From Odontocerum albicorne (Eukaryota > Arthropoda > Insecta > Trichoptera > Odontoceridae): DNA of 64,000 bases. The notes under the pieces are model-generated. The model searched no databases. It saw only the letters and a program-made list of their open reading frames with translations, and had not been told where the DNA came from. Position numbers and translations under genes: made by a program. This document shows, piece after piece, positions 10,265 to 22,140 of the stretch. Every line of letters begins with the position of its first letter. The first letter of the stretch is position 1. The stretch covers positions 2,205,137 through 2,269,136 of the forward strand of contig OX463859.1 in assembly GCA_949825065.1 (NCBI GenBank). The letters run 5' to 3'.

Positions 10265-10480
10265 CTTATCTTGACATGCACGAACTTCAATTATTCATAC
10301 TTCTCCTATTAAAGTTTTGTCAAATCGATTCAGCCATGTTTTCTTGGTCTACTTTGTCGACGAACTCGTCTAGTCAATCATTTTCTCTACATGTACCAAC
10401 CATCTTAAAACTCCGTTCTTCATCATTTCCAATCGCAATACTACTTTAAATGGCTTTATGATCAAATAAAATGGAAATAT
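10265..10480 (-). pseudogene. RTE-like tail remnant
   Basis: The minus strand gives VLRWLVHVEKM and, after frame changes, RPRKTWLNRFD. This is the LRW-GHV-RM ... GRPRK-WLD signature of RTE-like C-termini. The copy at 43759-44060 is similar. Heavily decayed. Confidence 0.6.
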
Positions 10481-11112
10481 TTTCACCTTCCGCACTAGAT
10501 CCTCTGACTGAATGATGAAATGTCCCGGGAAATATTTTTAGCCCTGGAAACGAATTATCTCATATCGATCCCTCGGTCCCCGGTTCATATCTTGCGAGGG
10601 TGGAGGGAGGAGGGAGGCTTAAGGCTGTATATCACGAGAGAGCAAGACTCTTCTTAAAAGTGATAATTTTTATATACGAAGGTAGGATATGGAAAACTGA
10701 GAAAAATAAAACTGAGAATAATACAGAGAGAGACAGCATAAAACACAAGAGGAAATTAAGTGATTAGGAATAAATGTAAACTTTAGGCTGCTGGGCAGTG
10801 TTAAATACTCGTTTAGGGTCTTTCGAATTCAACGTTTTTTTTATTGTTGAATAAAACACACAATTTGCTTGGGTTTCAAAAAACTCTATTGGTCATTGAT
10901 GTATAATGTATGATATTTAAACGGCGTATAGCGATAGGAAACAAAAGCAATAGGGCTCTTAAATATGTATACTTGAATTGTAATTTTATTATTATTATTG
11001 CAATTTGTTTTATCGAACACTGTATCAGTCTAGGGAAAGAGATTGTTTGAAAACAATAAGACGTGTGCAGTAGTGTTGCCTACGTCAAAAAAATATATCA
11101 ATCAATCAAACG
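10481..11112. other. No gene; scraps of SINE-2 tail and Penelope end
   Basis: Near 10917-10990 there is AAACGGCGTATAGCG and then TTGTAATTTTATTATTATTA (SINE-2-like tail). It is followed directly by CAATTTGTTTTATCGAACAC (11000-11020), which matches the outer end of the Penelope termini. Nothing else recognised. Confidence 0.45.

Positions 11113-11141
<29 letters not shown>
11113..11141. repeat. (CT)n microsatellite, about 14 repeats
   Basis: On the minus strand this is a (GA)n run just beyond the 3' end of the RTE fragment at 11182-11985. RTE elements commonly end in short tandem repeats, so it may be that element's tail. Confidence 0.9.
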
Positions 11142-11143
<2 letters not shown>

Positions 11144-11181
11144 GATCTGAAATCAGATAAATGATCTTCTTTTCATCTTAT

Positions 11182-11985
11182 TTTAGGCCTGTTGGCCTGT
11201 TATAGTCCTGCATCATTGTTTGCCTCTTGCGATGTGTCGACGCCAGTTGTCTTTCCATCTTTTGGGAGGTCGTCCTGGAGGTCTGCTTGCTTGGGGGATA
11301 CTGTCCCTGGCCATTCTTACGGCTCTTGGTTCCGCCATTCTGGATACGTGTTCATTCCAGAACCTTCTTCTCTGTCGTCCTCATCTGACAATATCTTCAA
11401 CTTCGCACGTCCTTTACGTACTCTATCCCGAAGAATTTTGCCAGCGATACTCCTGAGTACCTTCATTTTGCTTGTTGGAAGTAGATTTTTGGTTCTGACA
11501 GTGTCAGCTCTGGACTCTATGCTGTATGTCATTATGGGGCGGACACAGGTCTTGTATATCCTCACCTTGCTTTGGATGTTCGTATGCTTGTTTTTCCAGA
11601 TAGTGTTCTTTAAACATCCGGAAATAGCTGCGACCTTTTGTGATTGTTCAAGCACTTCGCCATAGAGGTCATTATTGCACATTATGCTAGCACCCAAGTA
11701 TTTAAATGTTGTTACTTGTTCAATCGGTGTGTCGTCGATTGCCACACTGCATCCAACTTGCTATCTGGCTAGAGTCATGCATTTACTCTTGCTGATGGAG
11801 ATAGACATGTTGTATTTTTTGGAAGCAGTGTGGAATCGATGTAGTATTTGTTGCAGGTCTTCCTCTGATTCGGCTATGATGGTGGCATCGTCAGCATAGC
11901 ATATAATGTTTAGCATATTGTCGCCCATCTTGTATCCCAGGTTAAGTTCGGCAACTTCTTCTATAATTTTATCCATAACCAAGAT
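11182..11985 (-). pseudogene. RTE-clade RT, 3' third (BovB-like organisation)
   Basis: The minus strand from 11982 is one continuous frame down to 11317, broken by a single TAG at 11761-11763. It opens with the RT palm motif YADD (ICYADDATIIAESEEDL), then FKYLGASI, then TIWKNKHTN...KVRIYKTCVRPIMTY and LRSIAGKILRDR. Downstream in another frame (about 11310-11210) comes SRPPGRPPKRWKDNW, the usual C-terminal basic motif. It begins abruptly just before YADD, so most of the RT and all of the endonuclease were never copied or were lost. One nonsense codon and at least one frame change make it non-functional but fairly young. Confidence 0.85.
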
Positions 11986-12810
11986 AAATTATGCAAAAGA
12001 AAATGTTTTTATTCCGGCCACATTCTTCAACATTTGTGTACAACCAATATTGACATGTATATATAAGACCATTTTTGTAATATTGTATATGTATATATAG
12101 TTAACTCACCAATGTTAAGAAATGAAAAATCTGTAATAAAATATTAATTTCGTAGAAGAAATGAAGAATTTATATATGCCAAAACTAAATTTCTTAAAAT
12201 AAACCCTCCCCATTCATCGTACGACCTTTTGTTGAAGATCAAGTTTGACTGACGAGAAGTTCAAGACAACGAAATTAATTATTAGTCGTGGCAGTCAATT
12301 ACTCGTAATATTTTCACAGCTGATCAATATTCATGTTGCACAAGTTGGGAAATTAATAAAGATAGCGTGAAGACCCTTTCAAAATCTTCGTAATTATTTT
12401 TCAGTGGGCTGTCATGGATTGTTACAGCCGACTTACAAATAAGTAGAGAGAAATATTCCCTCCTACATGTTTTGCAGAAATTATACAATAACTAGCGGTA
12501 ACTTATGAAAAATCACGAAATGTCAACTAACTTGCTACGCTGAAGGGTCTGAAAATAAAAAAGCTGAAAAATTTATGAGAACAACTGTTTGTTTTAAAGT
12601 TTTGGTAGCCCAGCTAAATCTTGATTGGTCTGAATAACTTCATCAAAAATTTGAAAAATTATCGTCATGGTTCATTTACATCTTCAAGAAAAATAATTTC
12701 TTTACGGCAGCAATACTTTAATATTTTGTCAAGAAATCTCTCAGCTGTAAAGTTGACAGAATAACAGAATTAGCTCTGAATATTTATCAAGCCATAATTA
12801 AATTTTATAA
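11986..12810. other. No gene recognised
   Basis: AT-rich, no coding pattern and no repeat shared with other parts of the window. Confidence 0.4.
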
Positions 12811-13417
12811 CCCTTCCTTCCCTGTGATGTGTAACTAGTACACATTGATTCTTAAAACTTTAATATCTCTATAAATATAATAAATACTAGGTTCAGATTT
12901 TAGGTATTCATCCGTAATACATTTACGCATTGAATGAAAAAATAATATTAATAATAATTAGCACTTATCGGCTACATCAGAGATATTTTGTGAAAATCGG
13001 GAATATATTCAACAATAGAATCAAACACGTGCCAGTGTGTGACGTAGGTATATTAATTCCAAAAAAACCGCTATGGGTGAGGAATGGACGCTAATAACGT
13101 CTAACTCTCCCTCTACTTCGGTATATGGGAACGCAAGAAATAGAATCTCAGTTCGCTCGCTTCAGTAGCTTTCGGGCATTTGTTTGAGGTGGTTGCTTTG
13201 CCCCTTTTGTGAACGTCAGCCGATGTTTTTTTCATGTTTTCTGCAATGAAATTTCAATTATTGTAACTTTTGACTTCAAATTTAAATAATTTAAACGATT
13301 GGCTATGAATATTTTTATTGTTTTTATTTTAAGTCGCTCATTTTTATATGTGTATTGATGTGTATTGAATACACAGCACCGGAACGCGCGGATTTTTTTA
13401 GCACAGGAAGGGAAATA
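12811..13417. mobile_element. piggyBac-type MITE, copy 1
   Basis: It begins CCCTTCCTTCCCTGTG and ends with the near inverse CACAGGAAGGGAAA. TTAA lies at 13418-13421; the left flank is ATAA, a decayed TTAA. It is about 80-90% alike by eye to the copies at 18248, 34880 and 53170, and more distantly to 55256. No transposase frame. TTAA targets and C-rich ends indicate mobilisation by a piggyBac-family transposase. Confidence 0.85.
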
Positions 13418-13421
13418 TTAA

Positions 13422-14635
13422 ATATGACCCTGTTACCTTTCCCTTGTTGGTTTTCCCTTGAATCATACCTGGTTAATAATTAAAACGTAAATATTAAGCC
13501 GTTCATCTATGATAGCATCTTTTCTTACATATGGACGTAAATACAACCAATTTTATATTGCTTGAAAATATTTTACATTTGTGTCACTCGATGTAATTAC
13601 ATTTTTTTTTCCGGTGTGAAGGTTTTACCTCCATATATTTTTAAGAAGAAAACTTAAGAAACAGATTCATCATATATTACATAAATCTTATATGAATCAA
13701 GTTTTACATATCTAATATTGATCTTACATTCTACCAGCGGTGGCTGGTCTGGAGGTGCGTTGGTGTGCTGAACCGGAAAAATAATTCGCAATAATTAAAT
13801 TATATATTCGCAAACATGACTTCCAAAAATGTTAAATATTTGTATAGATTAAAAATGTATAAGAATACTGACAAATAGCACGAGGATTTTACATTTCTTT
13901 CAAATTGACCGTCCAAGTTTGCCAATACTACCGGAGCGATCTCCAATACGCACCGGACGGAAACGCTGATTCATATAGGGCAGACAGAGACATACAGTAA
14001 ACCGTGAGACTGCAATATTTCATATTCGCTCAGCGTCTCGTGCTCAGCGCACCAGCGCATCTCGGGACCAGCTGCCACTGCATTCTACTTCCTTGCTCTT
14101 ATGTCACTTAAGTGAGATCTATGGTCTATCATCTTCAGCAATGATTCTCTTGAGATGTTGACTCCCCCGGTTGGAGATCTTCCTAGTGGACAACTGGTGA
14201 GTGTTTCATGTATTACCCATAAGGGATCACTAATGTTGTTCACACTTTCCATGTGGCCTTGCCAGTATCTTAGGTTTCTACTCCATCACATATTTCTCAG
14301 ATATAGCAGTTTTCCTTTTTTTTTTTTTTTATTAAACAAAGTAATATATAGTACAAATATTGGTCAAGGCTATACCTATAGTATATACACATTTATTACT
14401 TAACTAATCTTATTTATTTACTATAACTTATGAACTTACTTAATCTTATTTTCTTACATGTAATTTTATTTTTATTTTTTGTAATCTTAATATATGATTT
14501 CTTAGAAATTATTAACACCTACATACTACTTATAACTAGACAACAACTTTTACAACTAATTATTTAGCAAGAACAAGTCCACTCGTTCAGGCTACTTGTA
14601 TTCCATCACATTCACTCGGACCTTGGTCATCCCAG
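13422..14635. other. Mostly unrecognised; possible RTE scrap at 14100-14300
   Basis: On the minus strand 14300-14100 reads LRYWQGHMESVNN and later a GRSPTGG-like stretch, which could be a decayed LRWAGHV-RM ... GRP-G RTE tail, but I am not sure. A T-run lies at about 14318-14331. The rest shows nothing. Confidence 0.35.
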
Positions 14636-14639
14636 CTAA

Positions 14640-14880
14640 TACTGTAGATGGACTAGTCATTTATCCTCCTTATCCCTTCCTTTTAATTTGATTAATGACA
14701 TCTTATTTTTTCTTGTATTATATGTGTTCATAAATTTCATAAAGATGAATAATCGTTTGAATATGTTTGCGAACATGTTACCTCTTTTATTTACTCGTGT
14801 CTGGTTGGTTACAAGAAATTACCTCTTGGCAATAAGACAGCCAGATTGTTTTTACAATGAAGTGTTAAATAAATAATAAA
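14640..14880 (+). repeat. LINE-A tail, copy 1 (diverged)
   Basis: It ends GTGTTAAATAAATAATAAATAAT, the simple tail of this family. Before it, TGGTTGGTTACAAGAAATTACC, then TTGGCAATAAGACAGCCAGA, matches the LINE-A 3' end at 20067-20121 with many changes. No coding part remains; the short open frame is chance. Confidence 0.65.
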
Positions 14881-15490
14881 TAATATCTACTCAATCAATT
14901 ACTACATTTATAACATGAAAATATTTCATTTTTTTTCAGGTGAGTTTCATTCTATTTGCATTGCTGAAGACATTCCGTGGAGTAAAGGTATTTTTTTTCA
15001 CTTTCAAGATTTTTTCAGCAGAATACCAATTGGTTCCTCTAAATATTAAAATGTTATTTTGTGAATATTCTTATGGTGGTACTTGATGTCCACAAACGAT
15101 GAGAGATTTTACCACTACCCTTGACTTGTAATATGTGGTTCGCCTCTCATTAAAGTAATGTTAATTGAAAATATATTATTTATCAAAGGTTTCGTATTTA
15201 TCTTTGTGGAACTTCACATTAGAATATTGAACAAAAAATTACTTTGTTATTCCATATATCTTCGTGATATGTGTTTTTACATATATCATCGTGATACGTG
15301 TTTTTACCCACTATCTCGAAGCTTTTCTTTAAGAGAGTCTTAAAATAAGAGGTAGAAACATGTGAAGTGAGGATTAATGTAAATAGTGGAATAACAAAGT
15401 ATTTTTTTGCTAGATAACTTATTCTTCCATTAAAATATTGTGTTGTGTATAATTACAAATAAAAACCTTTCCTACTTGGCTAGGTGGGCC
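14881..15490. other. No gene recognised
   Basis: AT-rich; nothing recognised. Confidence 0.4.
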
Positions 15491-15492
15491 CG

Positions 15493-15604
15493 TTAGTGAT
15501 CATTTACATGCAAAACACTTAAGTGGTCTTAACACTTTAGTGATCATTTGCATGCAAAACATTTGAGTGGTCATTCACACTTTAGTGATCATTTACATGT
15601 AAAA
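15493..15604. repeat. About 47-bp tandem repeat, 2.4 units
   Basis: GTGATCATTTACATGCAAAA recurs three times, with a linking AAGTGGTC and CACTTTA between. Confidence 0.8.
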
Positions 15605-15699
15605 CAAAAAAAATGTTAGGTGCATTTTACATTTGCCATCACACAATTTACATTCATATTGTGCTGTAAAGCATTTAAGTTTTGTGGTGTACTCGTACA

Positions 15700-16095
15700 T
15701 TGCAACCAGGTGAGTTTTGAGACCATTTTTAACCAGACTGGAACGATTTAAACAAAATCAGTTTTCAGCGGGAATCAAACGCGCAAATCACAAGTAAAAA
15801 AAACATTTTTTTAACTAATTAGGATATTTGTTGATGCTGAATTCAAAATAATACCCTGTAACTGTTTTATGCAATGAACCAATGAGGTAAAAGTTGTGAA
15901 AAATATCAATTTCATGAAACAAAGCATCTTATCAAACGACCATATCCAACAAACTACCTGAAAGACGCCAACGAGGTCTGAGATGATAATATGACAATTA
16001 TACTTTTTTTTAAACTCGGTACCAACGGGAATCTAACATGTGACTTCTAGTTTGGAAGGCAGTTGTCTTACATACTAGGCAACGAAAGCTGTACA
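15700..16095 (-). repeat. Two SINE-1 head remnants
   Basis: Around 15765-15790 (GGGAATCAAACGCGCAAATC on the plus strand) and 16015-16085 (GGAATCTAACATGTGACTTC, then GGAAGGCAGTTGTCTTACAT) the minus strand looks like the 3' two thirds of a tRNA. It has a GTAAGACAACTGCCTTCC anticodon region and a TTAGATTCCC B-box-like end. Neither folds convincingly as a real tRNA. Compare 49960-50165 and 59790-59965. Confidence 0.55.
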
Positions 16096-16186
16096 TACAT
16101 ATATGTACCCTTGAGTTTATTGATAGATGCAAACGAAACAATTCTGTGATAAAAAGGCTTAAACTGTACTTGATGCTTACGTAAAA

Positions 16187-16876
16187 GCTAGTCAGTGATC
16201 GAAACAAATTAAGCTGATATCCCGATCTGAAAGCTTGTCAGTGATCGAAACAAATTAAGCTGCTATCCCGATATGAAAGCTAGTCAGTGATCGAAACAAA
16301 TTAAGCTGCTATCCAGAACTGAAAGCTAGTCAGTGATTGAAACAAATTAAGCTGCTATACCGATCTGAAAGTTAGTCAGTGATCGAAACAAATTAAGCTG
16401 CTATCCAGATCTGAAAGCTAGTCAGTGATCGAAACAAATTAAACTGCTATCCAGATCTGAAAGCTAGTCAGTGATCGAAACAAATTAAGCTGCTATCCCG
16501 ATCTGAAAGCTAGTCAGTGATCGAAACAAATTAAGCTGCTATCCAGATCTGAAAGCTAGTCAGTGATCAAAACAAATTAAGCTGCTATCCAGATCTGAAA
16601 GCTGATCAGTGATCGAAACAAATTAAGCTGCTATCCTGATCTGAAAGCTAGTCAGTGATTGAAACAAATAAAGCTGCTATACCGGTCTAAAAGCTAGTCA
16701 GTAATCGAAACAAATTAAGCAACTATCCCGATCTGAAAGTTAGTCAGTGATCGACACAAATTAAGCTGCTATCCAGATCTGAAAGTAAGTCAGTGATCGG
16801 TACAAATTAAGCTGATATCCAGATCTGAATGCCAGTCAGTGATCGAAACAAATTAAGCTGCTATCCAGATCTCAAA
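16187..16876. repeat. 46-bp minisatellite, 15 units
   Basis: The unit is GCTAGTCAGTGATCGAAACA plus AATTAAGCTGCTATCCAGAT plus CTGAAA. The length 690 is exactly 15 x 46. Units differ at a handful of sites: CCAGAT or CCCGAT is the commonest variant pair, and occasional GCTGAT or GTTAGT replace GCTAGT. There are no spacers, so it is not a CRISPR array. 46 is not a multiple of three, so no long frame results. Confidence 0.95.
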
Positions 16877-17757
16877 GAAAACGAAAAGACTAAGAAGGAA
16901 TTAACGATTATCCAAACTTTATATCCGCTTGGCAAAGTGTGTCAAAGAGAAAATAAAAATTTTGGTATTCCCCAAAATCCAATAAAACCCACTTTCCGTG
17001 AGAAAATACTCGTACCAATTCTTATTTAACATGTATGCCCACGTGATCGGCATACTGATAATTCTATAAAATACACACCACAGCTCCCGTTTGAATCCAC
17101 TGTATTCAAAATTGTTGGAAAAAGTTTTGGTGACAAAGCGTGCTTTCCATTTTTAGTTCTAATGTTTTCTTATACCTTATCTGCCTAATATTTTTACTAA
17201 AAAAATAAGATATATTTGATGACAGTCTTAAAACCTTTAAAAGTTCTCTTTGAGAGCGTTTTTATTTGTCTGAATAATAAATTCGACGCCACGGTAAGGC
17301 TCTCATTGATTTTTTCTCTCTTTGTTTCTGTTTCTCTCAAACTTTTAGAGATATCTGTAAATATTTTGAAATTTCGATGCACGTTTTTTATTGTATATTG
17401 AAATTAGTTAATTGTGCATATGCGTATTTTGTATTTTTTTCTTTATTTTTTTTTTGTATGTTAGTGCCATTGATTGCCTGAGCCTTGACCTGTCTCAAAT
17501 TTGTATTTTATGCGTACGGGGGGTGGTGTACAATTTTTTCGTTTTTTTATGTGCGTACAACTTTTCGATGTTTTTTATTATATATGATTCATGCAAATGT
17601 TCGTAATTTTTGTGAAAAGTTGTATTTACGTTCATGCGCACCCAAAATTTTAATTTGAGTATTACTCTGGTAATCATTTGATTGTTCGATAAAAAACTCT
17701 AAATTGTAATATAATAAAATAAAAATAAAATTCGATATTTTATATGAATAAATTAAA
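16877..17757. other. No gene recognised
   Basis: Several short overlapping frames on both strands (16829-17029, 17197-17401, 17412-17677) have AT-rich composition and no motif. Confidence 0.4.
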
Positions 17758-18090
17758 TTTTTTTTACACATGACAAAAAATATATGTAATTTTCGAAAAA
17801 ACCACAGGTAATAAAAACACACAATTTTAATGGATCTGGGTTTGTTGCCTTTCATTTGTCGGGTCCCCAGTAAACTAGGTTTTTACCTGTATCTCACTGA
17901 GGATATATCGCATGAAAAATAAATCGATACTTCTGTCCGATTTTTGATTATATAAAACCCCGTTGAAAATTCTCATCAACCTGACAAGCAGTGACACTCA
18001 ATTATATATGTATACATCACGCGAAATCAAACTCCTCACATTTCATCACTCCAGACAGATCAAAACATTCATCTCACAATATACCGCGAT
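17758..18090 (-). repeat. Repeat family B, copy 3
   Basis: It matches copy 1 (2849-3190) over its whole length, with one gap near 17808. It ends at 18090, where an RTE fragment begins. Confidence 0.75.
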
Positions 18091-18092
18091 AT

Positions 18093-18230
18093 ATTGGCGA
18101 ACAATGAAAGATTGGAGCAAGTTGAGGAATTTTGCAGTTTAGGTAGTATTTTCTCAAATAATGGTAGAGTTAAGAGAGATATCGAACGGTACAGGAATGG
18201 ATTAGAAAAATGAAAATACTCGTAAATTCA
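18093..18230 (+). pseudogene. RTE-like RT scrap (thumb region)
   Basis: The plus strand reads ANNERLEQVEEFCSLGSIF followed by SNNGRVKRDIERY. This is the Y-LGS motif region of an RTE-like RT; the usual Y of FCYLGS is S. It is about 40 codons long and is cut by the MITE at 18248. Confidence 0.65.
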
Positions 18231-18247
18231 AAAGGATACTTTCATAA

Positions 18248-18903
18248 CCCTTCCTTCCCTGTGATGTGTAACTAGTACACATTGCTTCTAAAAACTTTAA
18301 TATCTGTATAAATATAATAAATGCTGGGTTCAGATTTTAGGTATTCCTCCGTAATACGAGTACATTTACGCATTGAATGAAAAAATAATATTAATAATAA
18401 TTAGCACTTATCGGCCACATTAGAGATATTTTGTGAAAATCCGGAATAAATTCACCAATATAATCAAACGTGTGCCAGTGTGTGACGTAGGTATATTCAT
18501 TCTAAAAAAAACGCTAAGGGTGAGGAAGCGACGCTATTCACGTCTCACTCTACTTCGGTATATGGGACGCAAGAAATATAATCTTAGTTCACAGTTGTGT
18601 TTCTTCCTTCAAGGTATAACATACACAGTATTACTCCGTTTCAACTCTCAGTAGCTCTAGAGCATTCATTTGAGGTGGTCGCTTCGCCCGTTTTGTGAAC
18701 GTCGGCCGATGTTTTTTTCGTGTTTACATAAATTAAATTTAAATTATTATCATTTTTGACTTCAAATTTATTTAATTTAAACGATTGGCTATGAATATTC
18801 TTATTTTTCCGATTTTAAATCGCTCACTTTTACAAGTGTATTGATGTGTATTGAATACACAGCACCGGAACGGGCGGATTTATTTAGCACAGGAAGGGAA
18901 AGG
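18248..18903. mobile_element. piggyBac-type MITE, copy 2
   Basis: It has the same ends as copy 1: CCCTTCCTTCCCTGTG at the left, CACAGGAAGGGAAAGG at the right. The right flank is TTAA (18904-18907); the left is ATAA. Compared with copy 1 it carries an extra segment near 18590-18650 (TTCTTCCTTCAAGGTATAAC), also present in copy 4 (53540-53600). The internal open frame 18433-18654 is chance. Confidence 0.85.
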
Positions 18904-18989
18904 TTAAAATGTACTTGAACAGGAGAATATCAAAATATTCTAAGAAAATCTAATAGACTGGCGTGTTGAGTAATTTTAAGAAAAACATT

Positions 18990-19240
18990 ATTAGATTGTT
19001 CATGTAGAACGAATAAATGAAGAAAGACCAACAAAATAAATATATAGTGCAAAATAAATATATAGACCAAATAAAATTTGCTTGGATTGTTTAACGTAGA
19101 AAATCATAGAAACCGTAGGATCTGACTGATAAGGTGTAAGGATATAGAAGAGGCGAAGGACGTGCATCAAAATAGGAAAATTTGACGCTCTGCCCTCCCT
19201 ACTTACCCCGACAGGGAATAGCGCAATAGTATTAATACTA
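18990..19240 (+). pseudogene. RTE-N tail remnant
   Basis: From about 19060 the plus strand matches the copy at 61780-61940: ATATAGAAGAGGCGAAGGA, GTGCATCAAAATAGGAAAAT, then a CTTACCCCGACAGGGAA end. That end encodes the LSAYPDRE-type terminal peptide in better copies. Confidence 0.55.
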
Positions 19241-19542
19241 TTTTTCAACAACGAAATTTAAGAAAAAGTTTATTTAAAAAAAATTCTTTTGAAATAATAC
19301 AACGTCCCTGAGATCACTTTAATTTTCTCAGCACGAACACTATGCCGGTATCAAATTAAATAAGAGCTAAGATTGTTATTTTAGTTTTAAATTTGGCTTA
19401 CATTATTTTCCTAGTATTGTTTATGTATTAAATATCGATTCACGTTTTAATGTATTTACTATCCACATATTATATAAATAGTTTTAATGGAAAGTAGAGG
19501 TGAATGAGACCCGATAATTTAGAAAATAATAACACTAATAAA
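19241..19542. other. No gene recognised
   Basis: AT-rich; nothing recognised. Confidence 0.4.
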
Positions 19543-19635
19543 ATAACAATTTGTATAGCGCTGTTTATTAGGGAGCAAACTTTTCTGGCGCTCTCGAACG
19601 TGGAACTCGAACTAACTATTATTGAAAGATCAAAA
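19543..19635 (-). repeat. SINE-2, partial copy
   Basis: The minus strand reads GTTAGTTCGAGTTCCACG (a decayed B box), then GTTTGCTCCCTAATAAACAG and CGCTATACAAATTGTTATTT. That is the head end and tail of SINE-2 in the same order as at 49800-49940. Confidence 0.6.
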
Positions 19636-20141
19636 ATATTTCAAATACACATAAGCGTCTTTCCAATCACGGATTAGCGCTACGCTCAAACAGAGATTGT
19701 TTATTGGCCTTTCCAGTTCTTTACGTCGTCCTTTACTGTCCATGCAGTGAGACTCTGGAATCAGTTACAAATCAATATAAGACTCGCTCCGTCCTTGGCA
19801 TGCTTTAAGAAGCGACTGAAAAAACTCTTAATTTCAAGTCAGTAAAATAAAGTGTTTCATTCCTGATTTTTCTTTTCCTTTCCTCTCCACCATTTTTTCC
19901 TTTCCTTTTGATTGATGATATCTCACTTTATATGTAAAATAATGTTCGGGTGATTGTCCGTCTTCGTGGGCATGTTCTCGCGTATATGTTTATGGATTTC
20001 GTGGAGATGGATTGTCATTTGAATGATTTATGCGACCACGTAACTTGCTTCATTTACTTTTGTCTGGTTGGTTGGAAGAGATTGCCACCTGGCAATAAAC
20101 CCACCAGATTGTATTCCAATAAAAGTGTTAAATAAATAAGA
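19636..20141 (+). pseudogene. LINE-A 3' end, copy 2
   Basis: The plus strand encodes, with frame changes, an RT C-terminus (TVHAVRLWNQLQ-NIRLAPSLACFKK in pieces at about 19735-19845). A UTR follows, then the tail GTTGGTTGGAAGAGATTGCC and TGGCAATAAACCCACCAGA, ending GTGTTAAATAAATAAG at 20141. The 3' end is complete and the 5' end is cut at the SINE-2 boundary. Confidence 0.75.
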
Positions 20142-20815
20142 TTAGTGTAAAAAAAGGAAGGTAGTGGGTATGGTCATTGAGAAAAATATTTTTGGTAAGA
20201 AAGCCGCAGAACACTTTGTAGATTTTCTAATTTGTGATATTTACACATTCGGATTTATGTGTAATGTATCTGTGTATGTATGTGTGTGTGTGTGTGCGTG
20301 GGTGTGAGTGTGCGTAAAAACCAATGGGTCTGTATCATCAAGGAGACCTTGTCTTTTAGACCCAGTCTTTTAGACCCAATCTTTAACTCATTTAGTGTCC
20401 AAATTTTCCATAAAAATCTCATTTATAATATTTGTAAAATTATAAACATATACCACTTTAATATTATTTAAAACATTAGACCAGACCAAAATGTATTGTA
20501 CCAAGAACACAACTAAAAACTATTCGATAATATCTATTAAAAAATACCGGTCACGTCACTAAAATAATGAAAAATAGTTAAGCTATCAGCTCGCTATGAC
20601 TAAGCAAAAACCCTATTGTACTCGCATTATGGACACACGCACATTTTCTCCCGTTGTGTGTACAAACACATGTCAGACACAGCGCGGTCGTTTTATATTG
20701 CTCTAGTTTAATCGGTTTCTAATGCATTTTACTAAAATTGATTTTCAACGATCAATCTAGTTCAAAAACTAAAATAGATTGAACATTGATAATTCAAGTC
20801 ATCACTAAAAGAAAT
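20142..20815. other. No gene; (GT)n at 20276-20312
   Basis: It contains a GT-rich microsatellite (TGTGTGTGTGTGTGTGCGTG) and otherwise AT-rich sequence without recognised features. Confidence 0.5.
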
Positions 20816-20827
20816 ACTATTTATATA

Positions 20828-21185
20828 TCCCCATAAGAAACACAATAAATTACTCCATACAAGAAACACAATAAATGAATCCACATAAGAAACACAATAA
20901 ATAGCTCCATACAAGAAACACAATAAATAAACGCAAATAAGAAGCACAATAAATGATTCCACATAAGAAACACTATAAATATATCCACATAAGAAACACA
21001 ATAAATTACTCAATACAAGAAACACAATAAATAAATCCGCATAAAAATCACGATACATAACTCCACAATAAAAAAACACTCCGAAGAATAAATACAATAA
21101 ATAACTCCACATAAGAAACACTATAAACCACTACACATAAAAAAACACTTAAAATTACTCCACGTAAGAAACACAACTCACTCCA
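20828..21185. repeat. About 26-bp minisatellite, roughly 13 units, decayed
   Basis: The unit resembles ATAAGAAACACAATAAATNA plus CTCCAC. Units vary a lot. The minus strand stays open over 20762-21121 as a hydrophobic repeat (SYVDSFIVFL-like); with this period and composition I treat it as an artefact of the repeat. Confidence 0.85.
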
Positions 21186-21824
21186 CGTAATATACCCCGA
21201 ATCCCATATGTGAAGAAAATATCACCAACTCAAGGTATATACGTGTATCATATGTGCCATACGACCACTACACATGGCTTTAAAAAACATCTTATGAAAC
21301 TATTGTATAGAAATAAATAAAAATAACACATATTTTAAAAAATTATAATAACCGTACTTTTAACAGAATCTGTAAAAAATTTGGTGTTTTTTTTTTTCGT
21401 CTTATTTTATATTGGAATTAGTGGCATTTTCCCTCAATTTCCGAAAAAAAGCTAACATATATTTGATATAGCATCTAAATCGGAAGTTTATTTTCTCTAT
21501 GACTCAATAGACCCTCACAATATTTTCGCAGCAGACTTCCAGAATTTTATATATTTTTTTTTCTATTTCTTGTCCGGTTTTCTCCTTTCCATTAGATACA
21601 AACTTTTGTTCAGGAGATAATTAATGATTCCTCGTTGACCCTCTTCCGTTTCTCTTTAATTATTTACTTTACCACTAAACACCGCACAACCCTTAGACTA
21701 GTTCACACCCCTCACATATTCAAAGGTTACTTAACTTATATAATAACAAGCTTTCATATCCCCTCTTCACAAATGAGTTAAATTTTATTAAACTCGAATC
21801 AAAGAAAAAAAAGTCATTTTTTCC
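21186..21824. other. No gene recognised
   Basis: AT-rich with T runs. Confidence 0.4.
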
Positions 21825-22140
21825 CTTTCTTCGCCACTTCAATGCTGAATATTCTATCATCTACAACATACAAGAAATAGTCAGCGAATGCCATCAGATT
21901 GGATTCAATAGACTTGCCTCTTTTAAAGCCCAAATATGGGTTCACAAATGACCAAAGTGTGCGGACCATAATCATTTATAGAAACTTAGTTATTGAAGAG
22001 AGTATAGCGATAGGTCTGTAGATGGTTACATCATATTTTGAACACTTTTTTAAATATGGGGATAACTCGAGTTTTTATTCTATTCAATTAGGAAAGTATG
22101 AACTCGGGAGACAAGTTAAAAATGTAAACAATAGGGGCTA
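21825..22140 (-). pseudogene. LINE RT fragment (finger/palm start)
   Basis: On the minus strand, frame-shifted pieces give TRVIPIFKKCSKYDV, then YRPIAILSSITKFL, then NPYLGFKRGKSIESNLM and AFADYF. These correspond to the RT signature (K...VIPIFKKG, NYRPI..LSSI.KI.E, Q.GF..G.S....L) of CR1/Jockey-type LINEs. No palm YADD follows. Many frame changes. Confidence 0.7.

Noticed and set aside
11192..11665. 157-codon plus-strand frame
   Set aside because: Antisense of the RTE RT whose minus-strand reading has clear RT motifs including YADD.
16187..16876. CRISPR-like array
   Set aside because: Units are contiguous with no unique spacers, and the setting is a eukaryotic genome.
20762..21121. 119-codon hydrophobic frame on the minus strand, like a membrane protein
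   Set aside because: It lies entirely within a decayed 26-bp repeat of AT-rich sequence, and AT-rich antisense repeats give F/L/V/Y-rich frames.
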